DNA from: CBDAQA01 sp965247815
GTDB taxonomy: Bacteria; Planctomycetota; Phycisphaerae; Tepidisphaerales; Tepidisphaeraceae
Assembly: GCA_965247815.1 (NCBI GenBank)
Contig: CBDFHW010000015.1
Span: 372,001-436,000 of the forward strand
DNA length: 64,000 nucleotides
Reading direction: 5' to 3'
The translations under genes and the position numbers were made by a program. The stretch's first letter is position 1; each line of letters begins with the position of its first letter. The notes beneath the pieces are model-generated. The model did no database searches. It saw only the letters and a list, made by a program, of their open reading frames with translations, and was not told the DNA's origin. This document shows, one piece after another, positions 36,131 through 45,187 of the stretch.

Positions 36131-37030
36131 CTATCGATCCCTCGCGGGCCCGACTTTGAGAAATCGGCTCAGGCCGGGTTTAAAGATCACTTTGCCGTCG
36201 ACGACGAGCAGTTCCTCGTCCAGGAACAACTCGACTGCTTTGCTGAGGACCTTGCCTTCGAGTTCCAATCCGTTGAGTTTCACGTCCTCGAGCGAGTCGC
36301 CGCCGACGTTGATGTGAAACACGTCCTGCATGATGACAGGGCCTTCGTCGAGTTGCTCGGTGACGAAGTGCGCGGTGCAGCCGTGCACGCGGACACCGCT
36401 CTCGTAGGCCTGCTTGTACGGAGCCGCGCCCGGAAAGTAGGGCAGCAGCGAAGGATGAATGTTGATCACGCGGTGGCGGAACGCAGCCACGATCCGGTCC
36501 GGCAGGATCCGCATGTACCGGGCAAGCACGACCAGGTCGACGGCCTGCTTTTTCAGGTTCTCCGCGAGCCAGTCGAAGTGCTGCTCGAGGTTATCAGCGG
36601 ACTGCCAGAAGAACGGATACCCCGCCTTGGCCGCCAAAGGCTCGAGGTCGGGATGATTTGCGAACACGCCGACGACCTCACCGTGCAACCGGCCTGCACC
36701 GAAGTCGCCGATCAAATGTTCCAGACACCTGGGTTCCTTGCTGACCAGGATCGCGACCTTTTTTTTCCGCTCTTCGCTGTGGAGGTGGACCTTCACTTCC
36801 ATGTCAATCTTGCGGCCCAGCTCGAGCAGGCCGGTGATCAGCCCGGAGAGGTCCATGCTGAGTTCGGCCAGATCGATCAGCATGTCCATTACGAACAAGC
36901 CGCGAACGACGCGCTGTTCAATGTCTTCGATATTGATTCCGCGCTCGGCCAGGTAAGTGGCGAACTGCGCGACCACACCCTTCTGGTCCTTGCCCAACAC
37001 ACTGACGACCGCCAAAACCGGCTTTTTCAT
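36131..37030 (-). CDS. purU: Formyltetrahydrofolate deformylase
   Basis: The start at 37030 (GGAG upstream) gives 299 residues. An N-terminal ACT domain (LAVVSVLGKDQKGVVAQF, then ERGINIEDIEQRVV) is followed by the formyltransferase-like hydrolase, with NIHPSLLPYFPGAAPYKQA, VHGCTAHFV and DEGPVIMQDVF containing the catalytic N/H/D set. It hydrolyses 10-formyl-THF to THF and formate. The gene lies between a membrane glycosyltransferase (upstream, 53 bp gap) and a WaaP-like kinase downstream. Confidence 0.93.
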   Translation of the reverse strand: MKKPVLAVVSVLGKDQKGVVAQFATYLAERGINIEDIEQRVVRGLFVMDMLIDLAELSMDLSGLITGLLELGRKIDMEVKVHLHSEERKKKVAILVSKEPRCLEHLIGDFGAGRLHGEVVGVFANHPDLEPLAAKAGYPFFWQSADNLEQHFDWLAENLKKQAVDLVVLARYMRILPDRIVAAFRHRVINIHPSLLPYFPGAAPYKQAYESGVRVHGCTAHFVTEQLDEGPVIMQDVFHINVGGDSLEDVKLNGLELEGKVLSKAVELFLDEELLVVDGKVIFKPGLSRFLKVGPARDR

Positions 37031-37083
37031 ACGATTCGCTCCGTGGCGTGCGAGTGTAGCAAATGGCGGCAGAATCCCAATGC

Positions 37084-38772
37084 TCAAGCGGGGCTGGCCA
37101 GGCGTCTCAGGCTGGCCTTCGCGCCGGAATGGTCGGGGTTCAAACGAAGGACCGCGTGGTATTCGGACCGCGCACCCGACGTGTCACCGAAGCCTTCGAG
37201 GAGCGACGCGAGTCCGTAATGCGTCCCGACGTCCGACGGGTCGAGCCGGATCGCAGCCCTGTATTGTTCGACCGCGCCGGCCGGGTCACCCGACCGCGCG
37301 AGTGCGGCGGCGAGGTTCTTGTGAAAAGAGGGATTCGCGGGCAGATAGTTCACCGCCTGCCGGTACTCCGCTGCGGCCCGGGCCGGGTTCTGGTCGACGT
37401 GAAGATTGCCGAGATTAAACCAGATCGTCGCGTCGGCGGGCCAGATCGCGAGTGCACCCTGGTACCACTGCTCGGCTTCGACGGGCCTGCCCGAGTGAGC
37501 GGCTTGGTAACCGAGCACGTTATGGGAGATCAGGCTTCTCGGATTGACGGCCAACGTATGGTTGAAAAGCATATCGGTGTCCGACCACCACCGAGATTGT
37601 TTCTCGCTGGCGACGGCGAACACGACGCTGAGCGAGAGCGCCACGAAAGCCGCGCGACGGTCGTGCGTTGCTGCCCCGCAGACAAGGATCGCCACCCCGA
37701 CCATGCCGAAGTAGGCGTAGCGATCGGCGACCGTGGAGACGTACTGGAAATCAAACGTCGTTAATCCGAGGTAAGGAAACAGACCGGCGGCGAGGACGCC
37801 GACCCCCGCGGTAACCGATTTCATTCGAAAGCGGGCGACGTACGCGACGCATAGGACGAAGACAGCAATGCCGGCGGTGCCGCAGAGCGATCGCCAGTGA
37901 GTTAATACCCAATCCGGCGTGCGGCCGTAGTCGGGAATCAAACCCGAGGGGAAGGCGAGCTTTGTGACATAAAATCCCAGTGCGTCGACCGCGACCAGCG
38001 GCCGTAACCAAGCTGCCGGTGCCGGAACGTTCGTCAGATCCTGAAACGACTTGGCGAGCAACACGACGGGGATCGCCAGGATCAACCACGGCAGCAGTGA
38101 ACGCACGACCTTGGCAAGCGGTCGACCGAGGATGACAAAATCGACGACGGCAGTGACCACCGGCAGCGACACCGACGCGGCCTTACACAATAGCGCGATG
38201 ACGTAAAGCAGCGTCGCGACCAGATAAAGCCACGGCATGCGGCGGGCGACGCCTGGCGCGGGGGTGCGGTTCACATGTGCGACGTAGGCGATCAAAGCCG
38301 TTAGACAGAGTGCGGTGCTCAACAGCGTGTACATCCCGGACGCCCAGGCGACCGCCTCGACCTGAAGCGGGTGCGTGGCGAACACGAGTGCGCCGGCTAG
38401 CGCGGGCAAGTCATAACGCCAGAGCTGTCGAAGGAGCAAAAAGACCAAGACCGAGCAGATCAGGTGCAGCACGACGCTGAGCAGATGAAATGCGGCCGGA
38501 TCCAGAACGCCGCTAGAATCACGGGGGGCCACCGCAGCGACCGCGCCCCAGACCATGTACGTGACCGGCATATACAGCGTCAGCTGCGTGTGTGACCAGT
38601 TCCAGGCGAGGCTTTGAACGGTCACCGGATTGAAATGTTCGTTCCCGAATATTTCATTGCGGTCGTCCCAGTCGACGAATTGGTGTTGCAACGACTGCGC
38701 GAAAACAGCAAAGATCACGACTGTCAGAACCAGTGTGCAACCTAAAAGTCGGGGCAGGGATGAACGAGGCAT
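37084..38772 (-). CDS. GT-C-type membrane glycosyltransferase with C-terminal TPR repeats (TMTC-like)
   Basis: The 562-residue protein (ATG 38772) has about 10 transmembrane helices. An early acidic loop, FVDWDDRNEIFGNEHF, is the D-D motif of GT-C mannosyltransferases such as TMTC. Its soluble C-terminus (about residues 410-560) contains four TPR-like units (AEQWYQGALAIWP, AAAEYRQAVNYLP, AVEQYRAAIRLDP, ARSEYHAVLRLNP). TMTC-type enzymes use dolichyl- or polyprenyl-phosphate sugars to modify proteins outside the cytoplasm; TPRs bind the target. The sugar is unknown. It is divergent from a second GT-C protein, with starts only 23 bp apart. Confidence 0.8.
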   Translation of the reverse strand: MPRSSLPRLLGCTLVLTVVIFAVFAQSLQHQFVDWDDRNEIFGNEHFNPVTVQSLAWNWSHTQLTLYMPVTYMVWGAVAAVAPRDSSGVLDPAAFHLLSVVLHLICSVLVFLLLRQLWRYDLPALAGALVFATHPLQVEAVAWASGMYTLLSTALCLTALIAYVAHVNRTPAPGVARRMPWLYLVATLLYVIALLCKAASVSLPVVTAVVDFVILGRPLAKVVRSLLPWLILAIPVVLLAKSFQDLTNVPAPAAWLRPLVAVDALGFYVTKLAFPSGLIPDYGRTPDWVLTHWRSLCGTAGIAVFVLCVAYVARFRMKSVTAGVGVLAAGLFPYLGLTTFDFQYVSTVADRYAYFGMVGVAILVCGAATHDRRAAFVALSLSVVFAVASEKQSRWWSDTDMLFNHTLAVNPRSLISHNVLGYQAAHSGRPVEAEQWYQGALAIWPADATIWFNLGNLHVDQNPARAAAEYRQAVNYLPANPSFHKNLAAALARSGDPAGAVEQYRAAIRLDPSDVGTHYGLASLLEGFGDTSGARSEYHAVLRLNPDHSGAKASLRRLASPA

Positions 38773-38795
38773 CGTTACCGGTATTATCCCGGCAG

Positions 38796-40694
38796 ATGGA
38801 TTCGGCACAAATCACACCCGCTCCGTCGGCGGCAACTTCGGTCACACGGAGGCGGGCGACACTTTTCATCTGCGGCCTGTTACTCACGTTCTTTGCGGTC
38901 GTTTCCTACTCGGCGGTGCTGACGAAGAACGCGACAATCGACGAGCCGACGCAGGCCATGAGTGGATGGGAGGAACTGCGGCACGGCGACTACCGAATCG
39001 AAACCGTCAGCCCGCCCTTGTGGCAACTATGGGCGTCGCTCGGGAACTTGTTCTCCGACCCGAAACCCCGATACGAAAAGCCCCTGTGGCAGGACTCCAC
39101 CTGGGACCCGGCCGCCGAGGTGGCGTGGTCGAGCCGGACGCTGTTCGGCACTCCCGGGGTCGACGGCGCGGCCTTCATCAACCGGGCGCGTGCGATGATG
39201 CTGCTGTTGGGGCTCGGGCTCGGGGCGATGATTGCGTTCTGGACCTACAAGCTGGCCGGGTCTGTCGCGGCGATCGTCGCATTGACGCTGTTTTGTTTCG
39301 ACCCGAACTTTTTAGGTCATGCACCGCTGGTAAAAAGCGACGTCGCGTTCTCGCTGGCGTTGTTTTCCCTGGCGTTCGCGTCCTGGCGTCTGGGCCAACG
39401 GGCAACCCCGGCACGACTCGTGGCGGTCGGTCTTCTGTGCTCGGCGGTCGTCGGCACCAAATTTTCCGGGGTGATCGCGGGGCCGTTGCTTTGCGTGTTA
39501 CTTCTCGCCCGCGCGGTATCACGGTCGCCCTGGCCGTTTCTGAAATGGAATCTCCATTCGTCGTTACAACGAGTCGTGGCGGGCGTGTGCACCGGGGTTT
39601 TTGCCGCGATCTGCTGTTTTGCGGTCACCTGGGCGTCGTACGGATTTCGGTACCGGGTCGCGCCGGCGGCTTCTGTTCATATGAATATGCATGCGATTTA
39701 CGACCGGTCGCGGCGTGTCGAGACGACGGTCGATCTGAACCGCATTCCGTCGCCCGCGGAAGTTCAAGTGCACCCGCCCGGTTCAGTCGATCGGTTCGTT
39801 GCGTGGGCCGACGGCGTTCATCTTTTCCCGCAGGCGATGCTCGCGGGATTGCTCTACCAGCACACCTGCGTGCAGTTGTGGCCGGCCTTTCTGAACGGGA
39901 CGCTCTACGGCGACGGGAAATGGGAGTACTTTCCGCTCGCCGCTTTATACAAAATGCCCATCGCCGCGCTGGCCGCATGCGGTCTTGCGTTGTTCGTGCT
40001 CGGGCCGGAATTATTGCATCAGCGGAGGCGTTTACCGAAGTCTCGCGACGCAATGGCACTCGCGTTTGACAGCTGGTCGATCACTTGCCTGGCGGTGCCG
40101 TTTTTTGTGTTCTGCGTTGCCGCATTGACGGCGCACTTGAACATCGGGCTTCGGAACGCCCTGCCGTTATTTCCGTTCGTCTATGTTGCCGTGGGATGCG
40201 CTGCCGCGGTCGCGTGGCGTCGCCGGCCACGGGTGACCGGGATCGTGCTCGGCGCGATGGCGGTCGGGCTGACAGCGGAAACACTGTCCGCCTGGCCCGA
40301 CTACGTCGCGTTTTTCAATGCCGGTGTCGGGGGTCCACGCGGCGGTATCGCACACCTTGGTGATTCGAATCTCGACTGGGGGCAGGACGTAAAAACGCTC
40401 GCCGGTTGGCAGCGGCGAAACCCGAACGTGACGCTTTACGCCAGGCTGTATGACTCGATCGAGCCGGGTTTTTATAAACTGAAAACGCGGCCGTTGTTTC
40501 TCCGACCGGACGGCGATTTTTACTCAGACACGCCGATCGAACCGGGCGTGATAGCGCTCAGCGCCACCCACCTGCAGGGGCTTTATGTGAAACCCGACGA
40601 GGCTAATTTCTATCGGAAGTTTCGAGAAACCGCGCCGCTTTCAGTGCTGGCTGGGACGATTTATCTTTATGAGTTCCGTCCAGACCGTCGGTGA
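38796..40694 (+). CDS. GT39/PMT-like membrane glycosyltransferase
   Basis: From ATG 38796 (an alternative at 38760) the protein has 632 residues with about 11 helices. The first loop contains NATIDEPTQAMSGWEELRHG and RIETVSPPLWQLW, the D-E and P-P-L patterns of GT39/PMT-like GT-C enzymes. These transfer sugars from polyprenyl-phosphate donors to proteins or lipids in the periplasm. The C-terminus is soluble (HLGDSNLDWGQDVKTLAGW). Divergent to the TPR-containing GT-C gene. Acceptor and sugar are unknown. Confidence 0.8.
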   Translation: MDSAQITPAPSAATSVTRRRATLFICGLLLTFFAVVSYSAVLTKNATIDEPTQAMSGWEELRHGDYRIETVSPPLWQLWASLGNLFSDPKPRYEKPLWQDSTWDPAAEVAWSSRTLFGTPGVDGAAFINRARAMMLLLGLGLGAMIAFWTYKLAGSVAAIVALTLFCFDPNFLGHAPLVKSDVAFSLALFSLAFASWRLGQRATPARLVAVGLLCSAVVGTKFSGVIAGPLLCVLLLARAVSRSPWPFLKWNLHSSLQRVVAGVCTGVFAAICCFAVTWASYGFRYRVAPAASVHMNMHAIYDRSRRVETTVDLNRIPSPAEVQVHPPGSVDRFVAWADGVHLFPQAMLAGLLYQHTCVQLWPAFLNGTLYGDGKWEYFPLAALYKMPIAALAACGLALFVLGPELLHQRRRLPKSRDAMALAFDSWSITCLAVPFFVFCVAALTAHLNIGLRNALPLFPFVYVAVGCAAAVAWRRRPRVTGIVLGAMAVGLTAETLSAWPDYVAFFNAGVGGPRGGIAHLGDSNLDWGQDVKTLAGWQRRNPNVTLYARLYDSIEPGFYKLKTRPLFLRPDGDFYSDTPIEPGVIALSATHLQGLYVKPDEANFYRKFRETAPLSVLAGTIYLYEFRPDRR

Positions 40695-40736
40695 GCTCCC
40701 CGTCGGTCTCGAAGATCTGACGCCGACCCCCGACCG

Positions 40737-41022
40737 ACGGGAGGACACCTCGCATGGTCGCTGCCAAAAATTCTAGTAGTCCTTGAATCTCGGGGACGAG
40801 CGGCACCGTGGAACGAATCTGGTCGACGGCCGTCGAGATCAAGCGGTGATGGTATATGCAGCGGTACGCGGCTCGGATGGCGCGAGTGGATTTCCGATCG
40901 ATCCCGGCGCGATGGCATCCGACGGCGTTGTATCCCTTGAGTCCCCCGTACCTGACGGCGGCGAACGGAGGCACCTCCTGCGAGATCGCTTCATTTCCAC
41001 CGACAATAGTGAGCCGACCGAT
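40737..41022 (-). pseudogene. Decayed partial duplicate of lpxA (C-terminal part only)
   Basis: Reading the reverse strand, IGRLTIVGGNEAISQEV then PPFAAVRYGGLKGYNAVGC and AIRAAYRC reproduce the C-terminal third of the neighbouring LpxA, with about two thirds identical residues over 78 positions (for example LpxA PPFAAVRFAGLKGYNAVGC). Upstream of this the match ends and a TAA stop (41023-41025) follows immediately. The N-terminal hexapeptide barrel and catalytic histidine are absent. It therefore looks like a tandem duplication remnant next to the intact gene. The frame is open from a GTG at 40974 to 40603, running antisense under the end of the GT39 gene. Translation is doubtful. Confidence 0.75.
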
Positions 41023-41067
41023 TTAAACGGTAGCGAACTGAGAAGGCCATCCCCGCCCCGGCGTGGT

Positions 41068-41880
41068 TCAGTCGGCGACTTGCTCGTAGCTGGGGACACG
41101 GCGGGAGGTGGGCGGGACAATACCGCGGGTGGTGGTGAGGATGAATCCGAGCAGTTCCTGAATTTCGGGAACGTTAGAAACCGTTTCGCGAATCTCGGTC
41201 AGCGCGTTAGCGGTGAGGCGGTGACTGTGCAGGCAGCGATAAGCGGCGCGGATCGCGTGGAGCGAGCCGCGGCTGATCCCGGCACGTCGGCAACCGACCG
41301 CGTTGTACCCCTTCAGTCCTGCGAAACGAACGGCGGCAAACGGCGGGACTTCCTGTGTGACGGTCTCGTTCGCGCCGATCAGCGCGAGCCGGCCGATCCG
41401 TACAAATTGGTGCACGGCCGCCGCCCCGCCGATGTAGGCCTGGTTGCCAATAACGCAATGCCCGCCCAGCGCCGCGCCGTTGGCCATGATCACCGAGTGA
41501 CCGAGCACGCAGTCGTGCCCGACGTGGGAACCGACCATGATAAAGCAGTCGTCACCGAGCCGCGTCGCGTGCTCGATCCCCGCGACCGTCGAGCGGTGAA
41601 CGCTCGCAGTTTCGCGAATGATCACCCGATCCCCGATGACCAGCTGACCCACATCAGGGTCGGCCCGCATATGCTGCGGGGGAAGCCCCACGAAAGAGTT
41701 GGGGCCGATCCGGCAGTCGCGGCCGATTTCGGTCCGGCCGTGCACATGACAATTTTCGTGGACGATCGTCCCCGAAGCGATGGTGACAGCGCCCTTGATG
41801 ATGCTATAGGCACCGATGCTAACGTCGTCGGCGAGCCTGGCTTCGCAGTCGACGATCGCGGTAGGGTGAATCTTGGACAT
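41068..41880 (-). CDS. lpxA: UDP-N-acetylglucosamine acyltransferase
   Basis: The 270-residue protein has left-handed beta-helix hexapeptide repeats (IHPTAIVDCEARLADDVSIG...) and the LpxA catalytic histidine in GSHVGHDCVLG, plus the C-terminal helical domain (GLKGYNAVGCRRAG...). It adds a 3-hydroxyacyl chain from ACP to UDP-GlcNAc, the first step of lipid A. The ATG at 41880 has GAGGA close upstream. A decayed copy of its C-terminal part lies directly downstream. LpxK is also in this window at 53.5 kb; other lpx genes are not. Confidence 0.93.
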   Translation of the reverse strand: MSKIHPTAIVDCEARLADDVSIGAYSIIKGAVTIASGTIVHENCHVHGRTEIGRDCRIGPNSFVGLPPQHMRADPDVGQLVIGDRVIIRETASVHRSTVAGIEHATRLGDDCFIMVGSHVGHDCVLGHSVIMANGAALGGHCVIGNQAYIGGAAAVHQFVRIGRLALIGANETVTQEVPPFAAVRFAGLKGYNAVGCRRAGISRGSLHAIRAAYRCLHSHRLTANALTEIRETVSNVPEIQELLGFILTTTRGIVPPTSRRVPSYEQVAD

Positions 41881-42118
41881 GTCCTCGCTTATTACACTCG
41901 GATTCGAACACCGGTCGCAGGACGACGCGGTCTGCGCCGTGATGATACGACCCGGGGCGTCTCGATAAAAGGACCCTCCGCCGGATCAATTCGATGAAAA
42001 CCGGAATCGAGTCCGAAGCGACGACACGAGTTCGACATATGACACTGACCTTGCCGGGGCCGCGGGCATCGCCTTTTTGGCAGCGGAATTGAAGTGAGAG
42101 GTTACGCCATAGGGATGG

Positions 42119-43273
42119 CTATTGGGCAGATTTTCGCAGTTTTTTACGAAAATTGCCGGGAGTGTCGCCGACCGCGTTCCCGAAAACGACCGTCAAATAG
42201 CTCGCGGACGAGAAACCGCTCGCCGTGGCGATCTGGGGGAGGGTCAGGTCCGATTCCTGAAGCAGGTGCCTGGCCCGTTCGATCCGGCACCGTCGAATTT
42301 CGTCGAGAACTGTCCGACCCAGCGCCGATTTGAATCGCCGCTCCAGTTGTCGGCGTGACACGGTGACGATCCTGAGCACGTGTCCGACATCAATCGGACC
42401 CGTGGCGCGTTCGCGAATAAATCGGAGGGCCTCGGCAACGTCGCGGTCGGCAACGGCGGTGATGTCTGTCGATTGACGGGTCACGATTCCTGCCGGTGCC
42501 ACGCGGACCTGCGATCTGGCGGCCGTTGGGTCGTTCTGCACTAACCGCTCCAGAACCGCCGCCGCCTCGAAACCGATCCGCTCCGTTGCTGTAGACACGC
42601 TTGATAAAGGGGGAGATGCGAGGCTCTGCATCAAATCGTCATTGTCGACGCCGAGCACTGCCACTTCGTCGGGAACCCTGTGTCGATCCAGGCGGGCCTG
42701 TTCGAGGACGACCAACGCGGCTTTGTCATTCGCACACATCACCGCCAAAGGCTTGGGAAGGTCAAAAAGAAGCCGGGTGAGCGTCGAACGATCGCTCGCA
42801 GCAGTCGTGATGAATCCCGCTGCTTCGATCCTGCTTTCAAATCCGCGTTGTCGCATTTTCGCAAAATGACGGTCGAGCGGAGAGTAGAAAATGAATTGCC
42901 TGAAGCCCCGTCGTAAGAAGTGGTCGGCCCCGAGCCTGCCTACTGCCCAGTCGTCGCAGACGACGGAAGCGATGCCTTCTACCAGAATCGACGACGAGAC
43001 GTTCACCACCGGGACGTCTGCCTCTCGAACTTGCACTAGAGTTGATGCGGAATCAACTTGCGCGATGATTCCAGCAACGGGTCCGGGCGGTTCCAAGGGT
43101 GCCTCGGCGCCCAAACCGAAGATATTGCATTCCCATCCCCGCGAAAACGCGAACGGCATAATGCCCCGGAGCACGCCCCGGGCGTACCCCTCGGCAGGGT
43201 TTACCATGATCGAAATCCGGATCGGGCCCGTGCGTGACCGCGACTTATCTCCGACCCCGACCCGCTTTTTCAT
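42119..43273 (-). CDS. XylR-type transcriptional regulator (LacI-like sensor plus AraC HTH)
   Basis: The 384-residue protein has a periplasmic-binding-protein/LacI-like sensor domain (about residues 18-275: IRISIMVNPAEGYARGVLRG, then ALVVLEQARLDRHRVPDEVA, LGVDNDDLMQSLASPPLSSV) and a C-terminal AraC HTH (about residues 285-380: AEALRFIRERATGPIDVGHV, RRQLERRFKSALGRTVLDEI, LTLPQIATASGFSSASYLT). This domain order is that of E. coli XylR, which activates xylose genes. In planctomycetes many such regulators control sugar-degradation loci. No obvious target gene adjoins it; UDP-glucuronate decarboxylase lies divergently 240 bp away. Confidence 0.88.
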   Translation of the reverse strand: MKKRVGVGDKSRSRTGPIRISIMVNPAEGYARGVLRGIMPFAFSRGWECNIFGLGAEAPLEPPGPVAGIIAQVDSASTLVQVREADVPVVNVSSSILVEGIASVVCDDWAVGRLGADHFLRRGFRQFIFYSPLDRHFAKMRQRGFESRIEAAGFITTAASDRSTLTRLLFDLPKPLAVMCANDKAALVVLEQARLDRHRVPDEVAVLGVDNDDLMQSLASPPLSSVSTATERIGFEAAAVLERLVQNDPTAARSQVRVAPAGIVTRQSTDITAVADRDVAEALRFIRERATGPIDVGHVLRIVTVSRRQLERRFKSALGRTVLDEIRRCRIERARHLLQESDLTLPQIATASGFSSASYLTVVFGNAVGDTPGNFRKKLRKSAQ

Positions 43274-43513
43274 AATGACGCAAATTTAAAATGCTTCTGC
43301 GCAAAGTTCAATCGTAACGCGCATTGATCTTGCTAGGATCCTGCACCGTGCCCGAAAGGCCCGGGCTGCGGTCGCGTCCGGCCGGGACCGATAAATCACT
43401 CGGCGCTCAGCCGTTCCGGGTGTTGGTTGGTCTAAAACACGGACTTACGAACCGGCCCGTTATCTCCGATAAAGCAGACAGTCGGGCTTTTTACGCGTCA
43501 AAAGGATTTCTTC

Positions 43514-44455
43514 ATGCGTGTGTTGATCAGTGGTGCTGCCGGTTTTCTCGCTTCGCATTTGACCGATTTACTGCTGTCGCAGGGTCACGAGATCGTCGGT
43601 CTGGATAATTTCATCACCGGCAAGCAGCAGAATATCGCGCATTTCAAAGACCATAAAAACTACAAGTTTGTTACGGCAGACGTAATTGATCCGGTCAAGG
43701 TCGACGGTCCCGTTGACCGCATTTATCACATGGCCAGCCCCGCAAGTCCGATCGGGTACGTCAAACACCAGATCGCGACCGTGAAGGTGAACAGCCAGGG
43801 GACTTGGAACCTGCTCGAACTGTCGCTGGAGAAAAAGGCACGGTTCCTGATGGCAAGCACCAGCGAAGCCTACGGCGACCCGGCGGTCAACCCGCAACGC
43901 GAAGACTACTGGGGCAACGTCAACCCGATCGGCCTTCGCAGCATGTACGATGAACCCAAGCGGTTTAGCGAAGCCTGCACGATGGCTTACCATCGCGAGC
44001 GCGGGGCCGACACGCGGATCATCCGCATCTTCAACACCTACGGCCCGCGGATGGACCCTTACGACGGGCGGGTCGTCATCAGCTTCATTCGCCAGGCCTT
44101 GAACAACGAACCGCTCACGGTGTTCGGCGAAGGCAAGCAGACGCGGTCACTCTGTTACGTGACCGATCTGGTCCGGGGGATCAACGCGGTGATGGAAAAC
44201 GACTTCATCGAGCCGATCAATCTCGGAAATCCTGAAGAAGTGACGATCCTGCAGATCGCCAAGGACATTCTCGCGCTCATCCCCGAAAGCAGAAGCGCGA
44301 TCACTCACCACCCAATGCCGCCGGACGACCCGCGCGTGCGGTGCCCCGACATCTCCCGGGCCAAGCAGATCCTCGGCTGGACCCCGACCGTCTCGCGACC
44401 CGAAGGCTTGAAGAAGATGATCGATTTCTACCGGGATCAGCTCGTCGCCAAGTGA
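43514..44455 (+). CDS. UDP-glucuronate decarboxylase (UDP-xylose synthase)
   Basis: The 313-residue extended SDR has the NAD motif ISGAAGFLASHL at the N-terminus, the active-site YDEPKRFSEA (Y-x-x-x-K) and the UXS-type substrate loops (HMASPASPIGYV, RIFNTYGPRMDPYDGRVV, QTRSLCYVTDLVRG). It converts UDP-glucuronate to UDP-xylose in the cytoplasm for glycan synthesis, in keeping with the GT-C enzymes around it. The start has AAAGGA upstream. It faces the XylR-type regulator across a 240 bp gap. Length is normal for the family. Confidence 0.93.
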   Translation: MRVLISGAAGFLASHLTDLLLSQGHEIVGLDNFITGKQQNIAHFKDHKNYKFVTADVIDPVKVDGPVDRIYHMASPASPIGYVKHQIATVKVNSQGTWNLLELSLEKKARFLMASTSEAYGDPAVNPQREDYWGNVNPIGLRSMYDEPKRFSEACTMAYHRERGADTRIIRIFNTYGPRMDPYDGRVVISFIRQALNNEPLTVFGEGKQTRSLCYVTDLVRGINAVMENDFIEPINLGNPEEVTILQIAKDILALIPESRSAITHHPMPPDDPRVRCPDISRAKQILGWTPTVSRPEGLKKMIDFYRDQLVAK

Positions 44456-44959
44456 TGCCGGCCCCGCAGGACCAACCCGACGATCGCGCCTCTCTCGTCC
44501 CCATTGACTACGCAAGTGCGCGAGCAACTCCGCCGATGATCGCCTATTAGGCGGCATGAGCTGCTTTTCTCTGCCTCGCCTTTGCGTTATTGCAGATTCC
44601 GTGAATGTGCGGACCTGCACGATCGGCGGTAACGCTTTTTGGCGGTGGTTACGACCCGTCCGAGCATCGGTCCTGTGTCATCGGCCGACTTGTTATGAAT
44701 GCGCCGTCGCTGTTTTCACTGATTTTTTAAATACCAAGTTTTTTCGGCCGCAGGGCCGGCTTTTACCGCAACGTCGCCCGCATCGGTCTGACGCTCACGG
44801 CATCGCTGCTTCTGCTCTCCTGCGCGGGATCGCAATTTCATGCCGGTAACTGAGCACGCGGTGGGCTGCACCTGACACCCATCTAATGCGGATCCCAATT
44901 CATTCGTGCGCGCCAAGCCGATCAGGGTCTCGCTCGGGAAGAGATTTGGACAGGATCGC
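44456..44959. other. Intergenic region without a supported gene
   Basis: This part of a 730 bp gap shows no convincing gene. On the + strand 44695-44853 holds an ATG, an in-frame TAA at 44728 and then a stretch reading NVARIGLTLTASLLLLSCAG with a lipobox-like cysteine, which may be a decayed small lipoprotein. A 5-bp GC hairpin (44745-44758) between T-runs is too weak to call a terminator. Confidence 0.4.
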
Positions 44960-45080
44960 CGAGCGCACACTCGTGGAAAGCGCACGATGCCCGTTTAGCA
45001 GTCGCACCGCAGGGGCACGAGTCGACGTGATCTCGGGCCGAAAGCGCCCCGTCGGGGCAGCCGCTAAACGGGGCGACTAG
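44960..45080. ncRNA. Candidate structured RNA (nested inverted repeats)
   Basis: CCCGTTTAGC (44990-44999) pairs perfectly with GCTAAACGGG (45063-45072), closing a region that also contains ACTCGTG / CACGAGT (44970-44976 and 45016-45022) and a GCCCC-GTC-GGGGC hairpin (45046-45058). Such a closed, multi-stem region upstream of a membrane-protein gene could be a small RNA or leader element on either strand. No known RNA family motif (RNase P, tmRNA, SRP, cobalamin riboswitch) was recognised. Confidence 0.3.
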
Positions 45081-45187
45081 ATATCGTCGAGCGCACAGTA
45101 GTAGTGAAAAACGTATTATCTTGCAGACGATTTGCAACATCTTCGGCCGAGCCTTGCTCGCTGAAATTCAGAACGGTGCTCGTTAGG

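Noticed and set aside
36314..37219. Plus-strand open frame of 301 codons
   Set aside because: Antisense of purU and the end of the TPR glycosyltransferase; no supported function.
40783..41997. Plus-strand open frame of 404 codons
   Set aside because: It covers the decayed lpxA copy and lpxA on the opposite strand; no protein motif was seen.
44745..44758. Possible terminator (CGGCC / GGCCG hairpin)
   Set aside because: The stem is only 5 bp and the T-run after it is interrupted, so it falls below a reasonable terminator standard.
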